Source: Paramacrobiotus metropolitanus (taxonomy: Eukaryota > Tardigrada > Eutardigrada > Parachela > Macrobiotidae). From it: 64,000 bases of DNA. Below, piece by piece: positions 30,296-41,884 of this stretch; the first letter of the stretch is position 1, and each line of letters starts with the position of its first letter. The stretch lies in assembly GCF_019649055.1 (NCBI RefSeq), contig NW_026570258.1, positions 744,001 to 808,000 of the forward strand, read 5' to 3'. A model generated the notes under the pieces. That model had not been told where the DNA came from and made no database searches. It saw only the letters and a program-made list of their open reading frames with translations. The position numbers and the translations under genes are program-made.

Positions 30296-31182
30296 AGTGC
30301 ACGTAATGATGCACCACACTGCTTTATTTTGCACCTGGCTGCAGTATGGTGGCTGGGTAAATACCTATCTGTACTTCGATATATCCATCATTTCGTACGA
30401 TTGCACTGTGTGGATCAACATATTTAACACTCTTCACACACATTTGCCTGTTGGTCTCTTAACACTCTTCACGCACATTCACACACATTTGACTCTGCGA
30501 CTACATGCTATACCGTATGAAAACGGTATTTCTGTCCATTATATTTCGCTGTCTGCAAAACTGCAATTTTTGGCACTTTTATCCGTGTTACTCTTATCGT
30601 ACAAACAAACATTTCGAAGCGAAGCAATTAATCAATTGCCCGCTCCGGTGATTCGGTTAATTGTTATTCAACAGATTCCGTTTACAAATGAAACGTTATG
30701 TTATGATTGCCAGATTGTGCGAAAGGGTGAAGTGGATGAAGTTGTGTTATGAAACATGTAGCGATGTTTCCATAAGCAGGGGCACAAAAAGCCTGCTGTT
30801 ATTCTGCAAAAGCACGGCCGTCAAAGTACGTAGTTAAACTTTTAACGGCCTCCTACGCCTGTTGAGATGCTAGCGAAATTCTTGAGAACGCCGCATTTAT
30901 TACAATTTCATGTGCAGTTTTTCTACCGAAGCCCCTACACAATTCGTCAAGCCATTATTAACAAACCTAACGTATTCAAGCATTTTGACCATTACTATGC
31001 AGCAGGTTCATAACACGTAATGTAAAGCACAACAGGTAGACTGCAGACGGAGCAGTCTACAACATTCAACATCAGCAGACGTCGCAGCAGCTTTGTCCTT
31101 TAGCAAGTCTCAGCATTCAACGAATATTTGACTTGCTTAACATTGATTTGACCCGGTCCGGAAGGAATAGCAGTGGCGCAAC
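30296..31182. other. 3' flank of GPCR copy 2 and LRR gene 1
   Basis: Facing genes end here. A stop-free plus-strand stretch (30297-30752) has low-complexity His/Leu/Thr content and looks like 3' UTR, not a gene. ACACTCTTCAC.CACATT is duplicated at about 30426 and 30462. Confidence 0.5.
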
Positions 31183-33597
31183 TTATGTGCTTGATTCTTC
31201 GTAAAACCGTACGTACTTATGTGCTTGATTCTTCGTAAAACCATTGTAGATACCAGGAAGGCGGTAAATAGTGGTGACACTACTGTCGTTTGCCGTCGAT
31301 GGCAGCAGTGACATATTGTTCATTCGCCAGCGTCTATACCATGCGAATTTGCAGCTGCAGTGCAATCTTCGCAAATAATCCTGCATGGCTTGATCGTATG
31401 CTTGCCCGAGCTCTGTCATGTTTAGCAGGCCTTCTAAGGTCAGCACTTTTAAAGCCGGCAGATTGGTGAATGATCCTTCCTCCAGAGTTCGAATTGTCGA
31501 TTGAAAGAAAGAAACCATTCGCAGTCTCTGTGAATACTGAAAGTCGCTCGTTTTCACGTCCAGATCAGTGCCACCAAAAACATCGTACTGCAGCAAATTC
31601 GTCAAACGGTAGGTTGCAAGAATTCTAGTGGCTCTCGGGGTTACGCACTCCAGCAGCAAGTACATCACGATTTCCCGGCGGATGGGCGATATATGTTCGA
31701 AAGTTAGGGGCGTAGTTTCCTTGAACTGAATTTCTATCGGCCGTGGACGTAACTTGCCAATTTGGAGTGCCTGTTGGCGCAACTGATGAAACATAGTTTC
31801 GCTGTTGTTACAAGTGTCTAACATCACGTATGAATATTGGGTGTTGTTCAAGGATTCTGCGTGCCAGGCTGGATCACACAAGCCAAGAAGTCGTACGGCG
31901 GCTTTTACGGAATTCATCGGCTCAGTGGCAAAATCAGGAAACGAATCATCTGAATCCATATCTTTTGAGGTACAGTTTTGGTGTGCTTTGTTTGGATCTG
32001 AAATACATACGACTTCCGTAAATCAGCTATACAGCAACGCCACTAAATTTCCAAAAGCTAACATGAGCTAATAAAAATAAAAACGAGTACTTTGGCGTGC
32101 CTCAAAGACCGACTTAAGCACCGTTTACCGGCCCCCATGAAGCACGTCCCATATCGCGTTGATCGGTTTCATCAATCAGTGTACTCAAATCGATCGGTCT
32201 TGAAGGCGCATTTGAAAACTTACAGAGGTCTTCGTTGATGGAGAACCGCTCCTGTATGAAATTAACTGACGCGTTTCCCATTGGGAAGGGGTCAGCTGCA
32301 CAGTCGATAGGCAGATAAATGCCAATTTTATTCCGCGGCTCATTACGCCAGGATTCCCATCCGATATTGTAAATCTCGCCATCGCCAGCTTTGGGTAACA
32401 GGTTTTTATTACCGCTCCACCACTGCCGGAACCATGCAAATTCGCAGCCGCAGTGTAACCTCTCCAAATGTTTCCGCATCGGTTCAGGGAACACCCCCAT
32501 CCTATCCAGATGACTCTCCAGCGAAAGCATCCTCAAAGCCGGCAAATCGGCAAACGTGTTTCTTTCCAGTACTGCGACAGTTGAATTGACAAACTCGATC
32601 ACTCGCAGCTGCATGGACTGCCAGAAATCTGACCTTTTGATGCTCAGTTCGTAACAGTTAAATAATCCAAATTCCAACAAATTAACAAAGCGTAATGATG
32701 GTAGCTTTCCCGGTGCTCGCTCGGACGTGCAATTAAAAAGCTGGAGTATTACGATCTGATTCCGAATGGCCGCAAAATTCTCACTGTTGATCAGGCTACC
32801 GTCGTACAGAGCGACAAAGATAGCTTTAAGTGGCGGTTGCGACATGGCCGTCGCCATTTGTTGGATTTCTGTGGCAGAAGCGTTATTGTTACAGCAGATT
32901 TGCAGACCTTCGCTGAATGGGCAATCACCGACAGTGGCAAGTGGTGCTTCGCAGTTGTCGGTAAACTGCACTTTGCATTGGTCAAGTGTCATGGGTTCAG
33001 CCGAAAATCTGAGGAACGGCACGTGTTCGGTTGTCATGTGGCCGTCTGCACCATCTGTATTGGATTATACTCGTAAATACGGTAAATCGAATGTTAAGGA
33101 AAATGGCCCGGTACATGGGGTCAAAAATGGGATACATACATTAAAACTTTGGCTTTCGCGCACTCCGAATCACTTATTGTAATACTTTACGCCTTCTAAA
33201 ACTAAATACGAGTACATTGTTCTGAAACCGTTTGCGCGCGCAGCATCCGCTAACCGAGATGTGACGAACTAAAATGGGCAAAAAGTTTAAGCGCATTGAT
33301 TTGTACCAAAAAGTCTGGCTATTACTCGACCTTCTTGAAACTTTGCAGTAAAAGATACATGCTCACAATATAATCATTATGAATTTATGACCGGGTGCTC
33401 TGAAGTTTGAATGTATTCAGCGTCAGTTATTAAAATGCCGAAAATAATACCTACTCGTAGCTTTTACAATAAATTTCGAAAAGCGCTATGATTGGCTCCT
33501 ATACCGTATGCGTACCCTCACGGTCGATCGCCAAGGATGTGCCGAGAAACAGCGCTAACGTTATCATTGCCGGCACAAAATGGCGACAGGTGTCCAT
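31183..33597 (-). CDS. Secreted two-domain LRR protein, gene 1
   Basis: Three coding exons are predicted from splice sites shared with gene 4: 33522-33597 (signal peptide), 32224-33054 (domain A) and 31183-31997 (domain B), 573 codons. The signal exon encodes MDTCRHFVPAMITLALFLG. Both domains have an N-terminal Cys cluster, leucine-rich segments around LPALRMLSLES / LPALKVLTLEG, and an LRRCT-like cap with CxC and Trp (LHCGCEFAWFRQWW in A, LHCSCKFAWYRRWR in B). A Cys follows at the PIDC position in A. In domain B a 34-bp duplication (31181 and 31215) shifts the frame, so the end reads RFYEESST instead of the PIDC cap tail. It may therefore lack the last disulphide. Its role is unknown; an extracellular ligand-binding or defence function is only a guess. 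Confidence 0.75.
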
Positions 33598-33635
33598 GGC
33601 TTATACCGGTCGCTGGAAACGCTGACGTTATGCGC

Positions 33636-33668
33636 GTGTCTTCAGACAAATCGTCTGACTGAAGACAC
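33636..33668. repeat. Hairpin in the 5' flank of LRR gene 1
   Basis: Perfect 10-bp arms GTGTCTTCAG / CTGAAGACAC flank a 13-nt loop that contains its own 5-bp stem (CAGAC/GTCTG). It begins 39 nt upstream of the signal-exon ATG, probably within the 5' UTR or core promoter. Confidence 0.65.
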
Positions 33669-35266
33669 TTGGAGTAGATACTACGTGTACGTGTAGACAC
33701 TACAGCGTGCATTACGATTCAGACTGCATACTCATTAACAGGACTGAATTATCTTTGTGAAAATTGCCTTGAGCCACTACCCTGGAAGTGTCTAATCAGC
33801 GATTATTAAAGCTGTTAAAAAGCTTACCAGCATTTGTATATATTTCTGGAAAACGCTATAATCATTTGGCTTTAATTTATTTGCCTGTCATAAAGTCGCT
33901 CATAAAATCGGCGTACTGCAGCCATTTTTTATAAACAGAATTGTGAAATCAAAAAAACGAGCGACAAAAAAGTACGCTGTACGCACACGTAAAACTGCAA
34001 AACATCGAGCCGGATCATTACGTCTTTATACTGCTTGTCAGTCTTGTGAGAACAGCACATTTTTACCCGAATTTAAGCGAGCACAGAAAATGTAAACGTG
34101 AGTCAGCATTCACCAACCAGTTTTAATCGTAGGTAATAATAATTTAATGTGTAAGGTACGCCGCGCATTATGCAGAAATGGCAGGCTTGAAACTAACACC
34201 CGAACGTGATTCCGGAAACCCGGTTTGGCAGTCGGTAGCAGTTTAATTGGTGACTAATGCAGCTTTAGTTAGAAAGTAATGCACCAAGCATCATAAGATA
34301 GCTGGTAATAGCTTACCGGTTCCATTCTCAGTTGCCACGAATTCGCAAAATTCAGGGATGCTTAATCGCCCAAAGACGGTATGGTATATACGAGAACTGA
34401 TGCTTACTAGTTATGAAAGTATATTAATCAAATAACGACGTTCTGATGACGACGACGATATAGTGCATATTATATATTCAGTGCAGATATTCAGTGAAAC
34501 GACGACATTCAATGCATTGCAGCTGTACTCGTACTGCTGTTATAATAGCGTTACCTGTAAATATAGAATGTGCGATCTTCTCTTCTGGTGTCAGGAAACT
34601 TAAGAGTAGCTAAATGTTTTTCTTACTGTTAGTTTAAGAGTCATAATCATTGCCAGCAGAGCGACCGCTTGCGCTTACCAAAGCAGTTTACATAACCGAT
34701 TTCCGACGTTGTGCGTGCTGCGGCGAAACACCGTTCCTCATGTTACCGATATAAGGGGCCGGGCGCATTACTCATGGTGATCGACGGCCCTCCAGTCTTC
34801 ACCATCTATGTTGCAGATTGCATGATAAACTACTACTAGCTTAACGTGAATGAACGCTGTTCAAAATGTGTGGTATCTGCTAATCGTTACGTATTTCACG
34901 TATCTCATGAGATACGTCAAAGCATAGAAGCACTTAACGTTCCATTGCGTAGGAACATGCTCCCTTAGTTGCTTCTTCGTTAAAATGCGCTTTCGTTTAG
35001 AAGATATTAATTTTTACTTATTTTTAATGTATACAGTAATCGCTTCGATGAAAGTTTAGCTTGCATAAGCATACTGCTTGCATTTATAAAATTGTATGGC
35101 ATTATGTAGACGATTTTATGCAGTGTCTGCAACGTAGCGAGGTTACTAACTGGAGGCCTCGGCCCACCCAAAAAGAACATCATAGCACACTTCAAAACGC
35201 GATAACAATATTATAAAGAAGCGCTTGAAATGGGAAGCGTGCACATAATTACAACTTCTTTATCGT
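33669..35266. other. Intergenic between LRR genes 1 and 2
   Basis: No gene is recognised. 33757-33790 matches the upstream flanks of LRR genes 3 and 4 (TTGCCTTGAGC core), so duplicated promoter DNA is present. A perfect 20-bp palindrome lies at 34898-34917. Confidence 0.55.
34898..34917. repeat. Perfect 20-bp palindrome
   Basis: ACGTATCTCATGAGATACGT reads the same on both strands. It could be a dimeric transcription-factor site. No neighbouring gene start is close. Confidence 0.7.
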
Positions 35267-36677
35267 TCAGCAAGCATCCTCGTTCTGTGAATATTCAGTT
35301 TGCTCAAAGTTGATTTGACCCGATCCGGAAGGAATAGCAGCGGCGCAATCAATCGGCACGTAATTGTAGAATCGCCCGGACACGAAGCCACTTAAATCGT
35401 CAGGAAGCCGGTACAGAATAGTGGCAGCAGTGTCATTGGTCTCTTGCAGCAGCATCGTATTATTTATCCGCCAGCGTCTGTACCATGCAAATTCACAGCT
35501 GCAGTGCAATCGCCGCAGATTATCCTTCATGTTCTGATCGTAAGCGTAGTCGAGCGTTCGCAAACCACTTTCTAAGGACAGCCATTTCAAAGCCGGCAAA
35601 CTGGTAAATGTCCCTTCCTCCAAAGTCCGGAGGGCAGCGAAGGCGAAGTTGATCGTCCGTAGTTTTCGTGAGTATTGAAAGTCGCTCTTTTTCACATCTA
35701 AATTCACGTTGCCAGCAAAAACATTGTATTCCATCAAGTTTGGCAGCCGGTAGGTGGCGAGAATGCGTGTAGCTCGCGAGGTTACGCATTCGTCCAACCA
35801 GTATCTCACGATTTCCCGGCGAATGGGCGCCATATGCTCAAAGGTCATGGGTGTCGTCTCCTTGAACCAGATTTGTATGGGTCGCGGGTTTAATTTTCCA
35901 ATTTCTTTCGCCTGCTGGCGCAACCGATAAAACATGGTGTTGCTGTTGTTGCATGTGTCTAACATGATGTATGTAAATTGCGTGCTGTTTAGAGACTCTG
36001 CTTCATAAGCTGGTTTACATAGGCCAAGGGTCCGTACGACAGCTTCTATGGAATTCAGTGGCCCGGTGGCAAAATCTGGGAATGAATCATCGGTTGTGTC
36101 TTCTGCCGTACAATTTTGGTGCAATTTATTTGGATCTGCAATGAGTTCGCACCTTGCTTTAGCAGACAAATACAATTAACAACATGTGCAAATTAGAACA
36201 CCGCTTTTCGTTTAGTAGAAACGACGAATGAGCTTAGTACTTACAAAGTTCTTCGTTAATCGAGAACCGTTCCTGTGCGAAATCAATAGACGCGTTTCCC
36301 ACTGGGAACGGATCGGCTGCGCAATCGATAGGCAGATAAATTTCGCTTTTATTGCGCGGATCGCTTTCGTCCCACCCTGTTTTGTAAATCTCGCCTTCGC
36401 CGGCTTGGTGCAAAAGATTCCTATTCCCGCTCCACCACTGCCGAAACCAGGCAAATTCGCAGCCGCAGTGTAACCTTTTCACATACTCGCGCATTAATTC
36501 CGGGAACACCTCCACGGTATCCAAATGACTCTCCATTGAAAGCATCCGCAAAGCCGGCAGATCGGTAAATGTATCGCTTTCTAGGGTCGCTATTGTTGAG
36601 TTAATCAGCTCGATCACAACTTCGTAGACTGCCAGCAACTTCGTAGACTGCCAGAAATCTGACCTTTCGACGGACAA
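35267..36677 (-). pseudogene. Two-domain LRR gene 2, 5' part displaced by inversion
   Basis: Domain B (exon 35267-36135) is fully open and ends NEDAC with TGA. It keeps LPALKWLSLES, the cap LHCSCEFAWYRRWR and PIDCAAAIPSG. Upstream, the domain A exon is present only in its second half (36245-36677), from ERSDFWQS to NEELC, with the normal donor (T|GTAAGT). It carries an in-frame 18-bp duplication near 36620-36655 that adds six residues. The first half of domain A is missing on this strand and is found inverted immediately to the right. No signal exon is attached. Without a start and signal peptide it is probably a pseudogene, though domain B itself has no damage. Confidence 0.8.
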
Positions 36678-36702
36678 CCTACGGCAATGTAAGTTATGGG
36701 AT

Positions 36703-37105
36703 CAGGTGACCCGGTATGAACTGAACATGTATCATTCCCGCTCTTTTCCGATGTGCCGGTAGCACATGATCAATCACTGCACATTTCACCGACAGCTGCT
36801 CCCCAGAAGTGTACACAGTTGAGGATTGTCCAACGAAGTAGGGTTTATGCATGCACTGCAATCGGACGGCATCTGCCGATGAAACAAGAACCGGAAACCA
36901 AAGCCGGCTGGAAGCCAATCAAAGCAGTAATGGCCTTGTACGATGGAGGTCAGGTCGTCAGAAAAAACTTGGTGACGGGAACGGGCTGTTATCCCGGCGA
37001 TTTCCGACTGCACATCCGCCCGTACAACATGAAGCTGCTCAAGTAGTGACTGCCGAACGTGCAACGTTTCAAGCTAAATACCTTCTACAATCTGGATATC
37101 CACAA
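36703..37105 (+). pseudogene. Inverted first half of an LRR domain A
   Basis: The plus strand here aligns with the first ~128 residues of domain A. It starts at TEHVPFPLFS, includes KAVMALYDGGQVVRKNL, and ends at CTACAATCTGGATATC, equivalent to the NCYNLEI position of the gene at 49603. The frame is broken several times and a TAG falls before the end. It stops exactly where the minus-strand half (36677) begins. In-place inversion of about 420 bp would explain both pieces. However, several words are closer to the plus-strand copies at 46-50 kb, so transfer from them is an alternative. Confidence 0.7.
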
Positions 37106-37927
37106 CCCGTTGTGGACTATATAATTTGTCACGCGAAAAAATTATTGCTTATGGACGACCCGGCTAATAAAGTTGTTGTAGCAGTCAACGGTGCGCCGAT
37201 GTTTGCGGATATGCTGGCACAATTCGTGAAATTGGCGGTGTTATGGATAATTTTATGAGCACAGTATCTCTATATATTCATACAATCTTACTGTTCAAAA
37301 CGTATTTTTCCTGGGTTTTTATGGTCAGTATAAGTCAAGCTTAGTCTTGAAAAATTTCTAATTTTCCATAGGTGTGCCTTCTGAATTTCGATTGTGTTTT
37401 GAAAGCGTTGGTCAGAAGAAATTTTGACAGGTTCTTAAGTATAGAAAATAGAGTACTTAATATATCGACGTTCTTTAGATACTGGTAAAGTGTTTATAGT
37501 GTGGTACTGCAGTACATTCTTGCGAGTAAAACAAATTATTGCCACGGAGGCAGCAGTTAGTGCAATAATGTAGTGAAAAATCAGAATTGCACGGACCATT
37601 TAATGAAAAAAGAGGAAAAATAGCCAGTGGTCACAGGTTCAAGAAAAACTTGTGGGGTAGTCAAATATTAGTATCCGTCCAAGAGGGTTTTGCCAAGCGC
37701 GGAGCGCGAGGCATACCTTGTTTTAAATAAGCTATCGAAGTACGCTTAGTACAGTGATCGCACAATTCTTTAAGCCGCTGTTTAAGCCGTTACGTATTCA
37801 GGCAGTTTGACCGTTACTATGCACAAGCGGTGTTATAACAGGTAACAAAAGCGTAACAACCCAATTATAGACGCCATTGAAAATAGAAGCGGACACGAGA
37901 ATAGTCAGGTTACAGCAATGTTGTTCT
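37106..37927. other. Intergenic, no gene recognised
   Basis: AT-rich sequence with GCGCGGAGCGCG near 37696. Nothing else is supported. It contains upstream DNA of the rearranged gene 2 and the 3' flank of gene 3. Confidence 0.5.
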
Positions 37928-40504
37928 TTAGCAAGTCTCAGCGTTCAACGAATACTCGACCTGCTTAACATTAACTTGATCCAGTCGGGAAGGAATGTCA
38001 GCGGCGCAGTCAATGGGCACCTATTTGTTTGATCGGTCACTCACGAAGCCAAGGTAGAAACCAGGAAGACGGTAAGCATAAGTGAGAGCACTGTCACTGG
38101 TCGTTTGCAGTAGTGCCGTGTTATTCATCCGCCAGCGTCTGTACCATGCGAATTCACACTTGCAATGCAACCGCCGCAAATAATCCCGCATCCCTTGATC
38201 ATATTCTTGCACGACATCGGTCATGAACAGCCCACTTTCTAATGACAGCACTTTCAGAGCCGGCAGACTAGTAAATGCCCCTTCTTCCAGAGTTCGAATT
38301 GTCGATAAAACGAAGGAAACTATTCGCAGTTTCTGAGAATACTGAAAGTCGCTCGCTTTTACATCCAGATTAGTGCCGAAAACAACGTACTGCAGCAAAT
38401 TCGTCAGACGGTAGGTTGCAAGAATTCGAGTGGCTCTCGGCGTTACGCACTCCAGCAGCAAATACATCACGATTTCCCGGCGGATTGGCGATATATGTTC
38501 GAAAGTCAGGGGCGTAGTTTCCTTGAACTGGAGTTCTATGGGCCGTGTGCGTAGTCTGGCAATTTTCTGTGCCTGTTGGCGTAGTTGATAAAACATAGTT
38601 TCACTGTTGTTTCAAGTGTCTAACATCGCGTATGAATATTGGGTGGTGTTCAAAGATTCAGCGAGCCATGCGGGATCACACATGCCAAGAAGTTGTACGG
38701 AGGCTTCTACGGAATTCATCGGCTCTGTGGTAAAATCAGGAAACGAATCTTCGGGATCCATGTCTTCTGCGGTACAGTTCTGGTGCCGCTTTATCCGGAT
38801 CTGAAATATACGGTACTGAGTATATCAGTTGCATAAATATAAGCTTGTTTTGTGAGCGGGTGATAACTGTAACGTAACGTATAATAACGTGCCAACAATA
38901 AGGTAACGTAATAACGTAACGTAATAACGTATAATAACGTAGGCTACCGTAGCCACTGTTCTACAAAGTACTGTGCGTTATAGTGGTTGCAGCGAGTGAG
39001 AACACACTTCGGCGCATCGAACTGTTTAGGATTTCCTTTCTTGAACCACAGTTGGTCACCTTAATCCAGTTGCGTAACGTGCTGTAGTAGTGTGAATGGC
39101 TCAGGCTGTTCTGCTGTGGTTCATCGGATTACTCCGCCAAGGTCCACCCGCTTTTGAAAGGGAGTTGCAAGGTATATAGGTAGTTCCATTTATATAAATT
39201 AGTTAAAGTTGTTAGCAATGGAAACTAATTTTTCTAGCTGCAGATTTAAAAACACGTTACCGATTTCGTAATGTGACTATTTTAATCGATTTTGTGTTTA
39301 GTTTAAAATAAATAAAACTTCGGTGCATCTCAAAGGCCAGCCACTTTAAGCATGCGGCTTACAACACCGGCCCCCCTTGCGGTGCGTTGCATCATTGCAT
39401 GGGAAACCACTGATCGCAGAATGGAGTGATCGGTTTTTTATTCAGTGTGCTCAGACTGATCGGTCTTGCAGAGATTATCTAAGAACTTACAGAAGTCCTC
39501 GTTACTGGAGAACCGCTCTTGTATGAAATCAATAGACGCATTCCCAACTGGAAACGGATCGGCTGCACAGTCAATAGGCAGACACACCTCACTTTTTTCC
39601 CGTGCAACATTGAACTCCAATCCGATTGTATAAATGCCGCCTTGGCTGGCTTGCTGCAATAGATTCCTATTACCGCTCCACCACTGCCGAAACCAAGTGT
39701 ATTCGCAGCCGCAGTGTAACCTTTTCAAATATTCTCGCACTGCATCCGGAAACAATTCCATCGTATTCAAAGAACTCTCTAGTGAAAGCATCCGTAAAGC
39801 CGGCAAATCGGTAAAGGTGTCCCTTTCTAGGATTGCGATTGTTGAGTTAATCAGCTCGTTTACTCGCAGCTGCGTAGACTGCCAAAATTCTGACCTTTTG
39901 ATGACTAATTCATAGCAGTTAACTGACCCGAACTCCAGCAGATTATCAAAGCGTAATAATGGCAGATTTCCGGTTACCCGATTGGAAGTGCAGTTAAAAA
40001 TCTGGAAAATTACGACCTGGTGTCGCACGTTTGCAAAATTGGCGTGAGTGATCAGGTGACCGTCGTATTGTGTAACAAGTATCGGCTTCAACGGCGGTTG
40101 CGACATGGCCGTCGCCATTCGCTGGACTTCTGAGGCTGATGCAGTGTTGTCACAACTGATTTGCAGATCCCGGCTGATTGGACAATCAGCGGCCGTGGCC
40201 AGGGGCGGTTCGCAGTTGTCGGTGAACTGTGCTTGGCATTGTTCAAGAGTCATTGGTTCAGCGGAGAATTTAGGGAACGACACGTATTCAGTTGTGGCTA
40301 TTCCAACTGCAGCATCTGCATAGATTAAGCGTTAACCAAGCTTACCAATACAATTAATAAGGCATCTATGGTAGAAGTATTTATTATTAATGTGCACAGT
40401 ACATGCGATGCGCGCAGAGTTAGGCGACAGGTAGACTCACGGTTAATGACCAGTGCTATACCGAGAAACCGCATGGTAGTCAGAAAATGGCAGCAGATGT
40501 TCAT
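37928..40504 (-). pseudogene. Two-domain LRR gene 3, disabled in domain B
   Basis: The signal exon 40441-40504 (MNICCHFLTTMRFLGIALV) and domain A exon 39491-40315 are intact and in phase, with normal splice sites. Domain A keeps its Cys set and the cap LHCGCEYTWFRQWW. Domain B (37928-38800) has one extra base near 38780 relative to genes 1 and 4. It also has a TGA in place of the Cys codon of LDTCNN (about 38613) and a TAG where siblings have Tyr before VPIDC (about 38021). Three independent lesions in one exon argue for a true pseudogene. A truncated protein with domain A alone could still be made. Confidence 0.8.
38868..38942. repeat. TAACG-type simple repeat in the gene 3 intron
   Basis: A run of (GTAACGTAATAACGTATAATAACG)-like units lies inside the intron between domains A and B. 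It is a typical slippage-prone low-complexity tract. Confidence 0.6.
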
Positions 40505-41884
40505 GGCTTGTATGGGTCCCTGCACAAACGGCTCGTTGTTCACATAAATTCGATAACATTGGAATACTAAGGTGAAGCCTAGAACAGTCCTGTTGCTACA
40601 GATAGTGGAAAGACGTTGTAATAGCCAAAAGTATGACAGCAAAAAATTGCGTGACAAAAATGACACAATGCGTTCACGGGTTTTATTGCCTGATTTACAC
40701 GGATAGCATCCTTTCTTCGTGAAAATTGCCTTGAGCCTCCACCCTGAAAATTCCTAGTCGGTGCTTATTACTACAGCCGGTAAGAGGCTTACCAATAATC
40801 GCTTTGGAAGCAACGCTTGCCTTTTTATTTAAACGATAATAAAGTGCCTCGTAAGTCCGCGTAGCGTGTCATTTTCATAACCAGAACCATGCTGGAAGCA
40901 TCAAGAAAATGATTCTGCGATTATTGTACAGTTACCGGAAGCTTGGTGGGTGACTAATACACCTGTGTTATGAAAGAAAACTCAAGCACAGAAGAATATT
41001 CAGCCGAATTTTGTTGAGCCAGTATTGCTTTCAGTTTAGCCGAAATTATAGGCCGTTAATCGCCTCAAGACAGTTAATCGTCTCGGGATCAAGTGGAGTA
41101 AAATGCTTTATCCAAATGCACAACGATGCTGAGCTACATTTTGCACTGTTGCCAGTAAATTTAAATTATCCAATTTGCTGGTTGGGTTAGCGTTTTTGGT
41201 AACCCAAAATTTCTTTGTTCGACGAAACAAGCCATAATCATGGTTGTCTGCCACATTTAGTGGTAAAAAGTTTGCTGTGCCACACCGTGTTTACAGTAGA
41301 GAGTGATACCGTAACAGTGTAACTTCGAAATTAAGACAAATATTCTGCTTTGTTAGCCGCGGACCGCGGTTGCAAATATTACGTCAAGCCTGGTGCGTCT
41401 GTAGCTAGCACGATATGCTAACGGATGCAGCTGTTCGCTGAGCTTTCGCTGAGCTCTTTTTTTGTCAACACGTACAACACATAGAGGTCCCAGAGGACAT
41501 CACATTCTCGTGGCATCACTGCCACCACACTGCGGCACACTTTTATTCTGCAGTAACACGGCCGTTAAACTAGTTGAAATTTGAAACAGTGAAACAGGGT
41601 CTGCCGATATATTAAGTATGCAAATATGCTGGTAAATTTTGTACTGAAAAAGCGGCGCTTTTGTGAGCATGTACTGTACTTCGGAGATTGAACAAGCTCT
41701 TATCAAAGTGATTTTACAATAATTTTATTGCCACAAAGGTATACTGTATATGTGCATTAAATCTTGCAGCTAGTTAATGTGCAACATGGTCGCAAGTCGC
41801 AACAGGTAACGGAAAGCGTAACACCCAAATAATGCAAGCGCAACTGAAAATGGAAGCGTGCAAAAGATTGCCCAATCTTGTCAA
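40505..41884. other. Upstream region of LRR gene 3 and 3' flank of gene 4
   Basis: 40724-40760 (TTGCCTTGAGCC core) and 40851-40885 (AAAGTGCCTCGTAAGTCCGC) match the flank of gene 4, so these are duplicated promoter or 5' UTR sequences. A minus-strand AATAAA at 41724-41729, about 155 nt past the gene 4 stop, is a good polyadenylation signal candidate. Confidence 0.5.

Noticed and set aside
30297-30752. 151-codon plus ORF after GPCR copy 2
   Set aside because: It starts at the GPCR stop and has low-complexity His/Leu/Thr content with short repeats. It is best read as 3' UTR.
36851-37258. 135-codon plus ORF that looks like a new gene
   Set aside because: It is a mixed-frame read of the inverted LRR domain A fragment and its flank.
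38868-38942. Possible CRISPR-like or satellite array (TAACG units)
   Set aside because: No constant repeat with unique spacers; an ordinary simple repeat in a eukaryotic intron.
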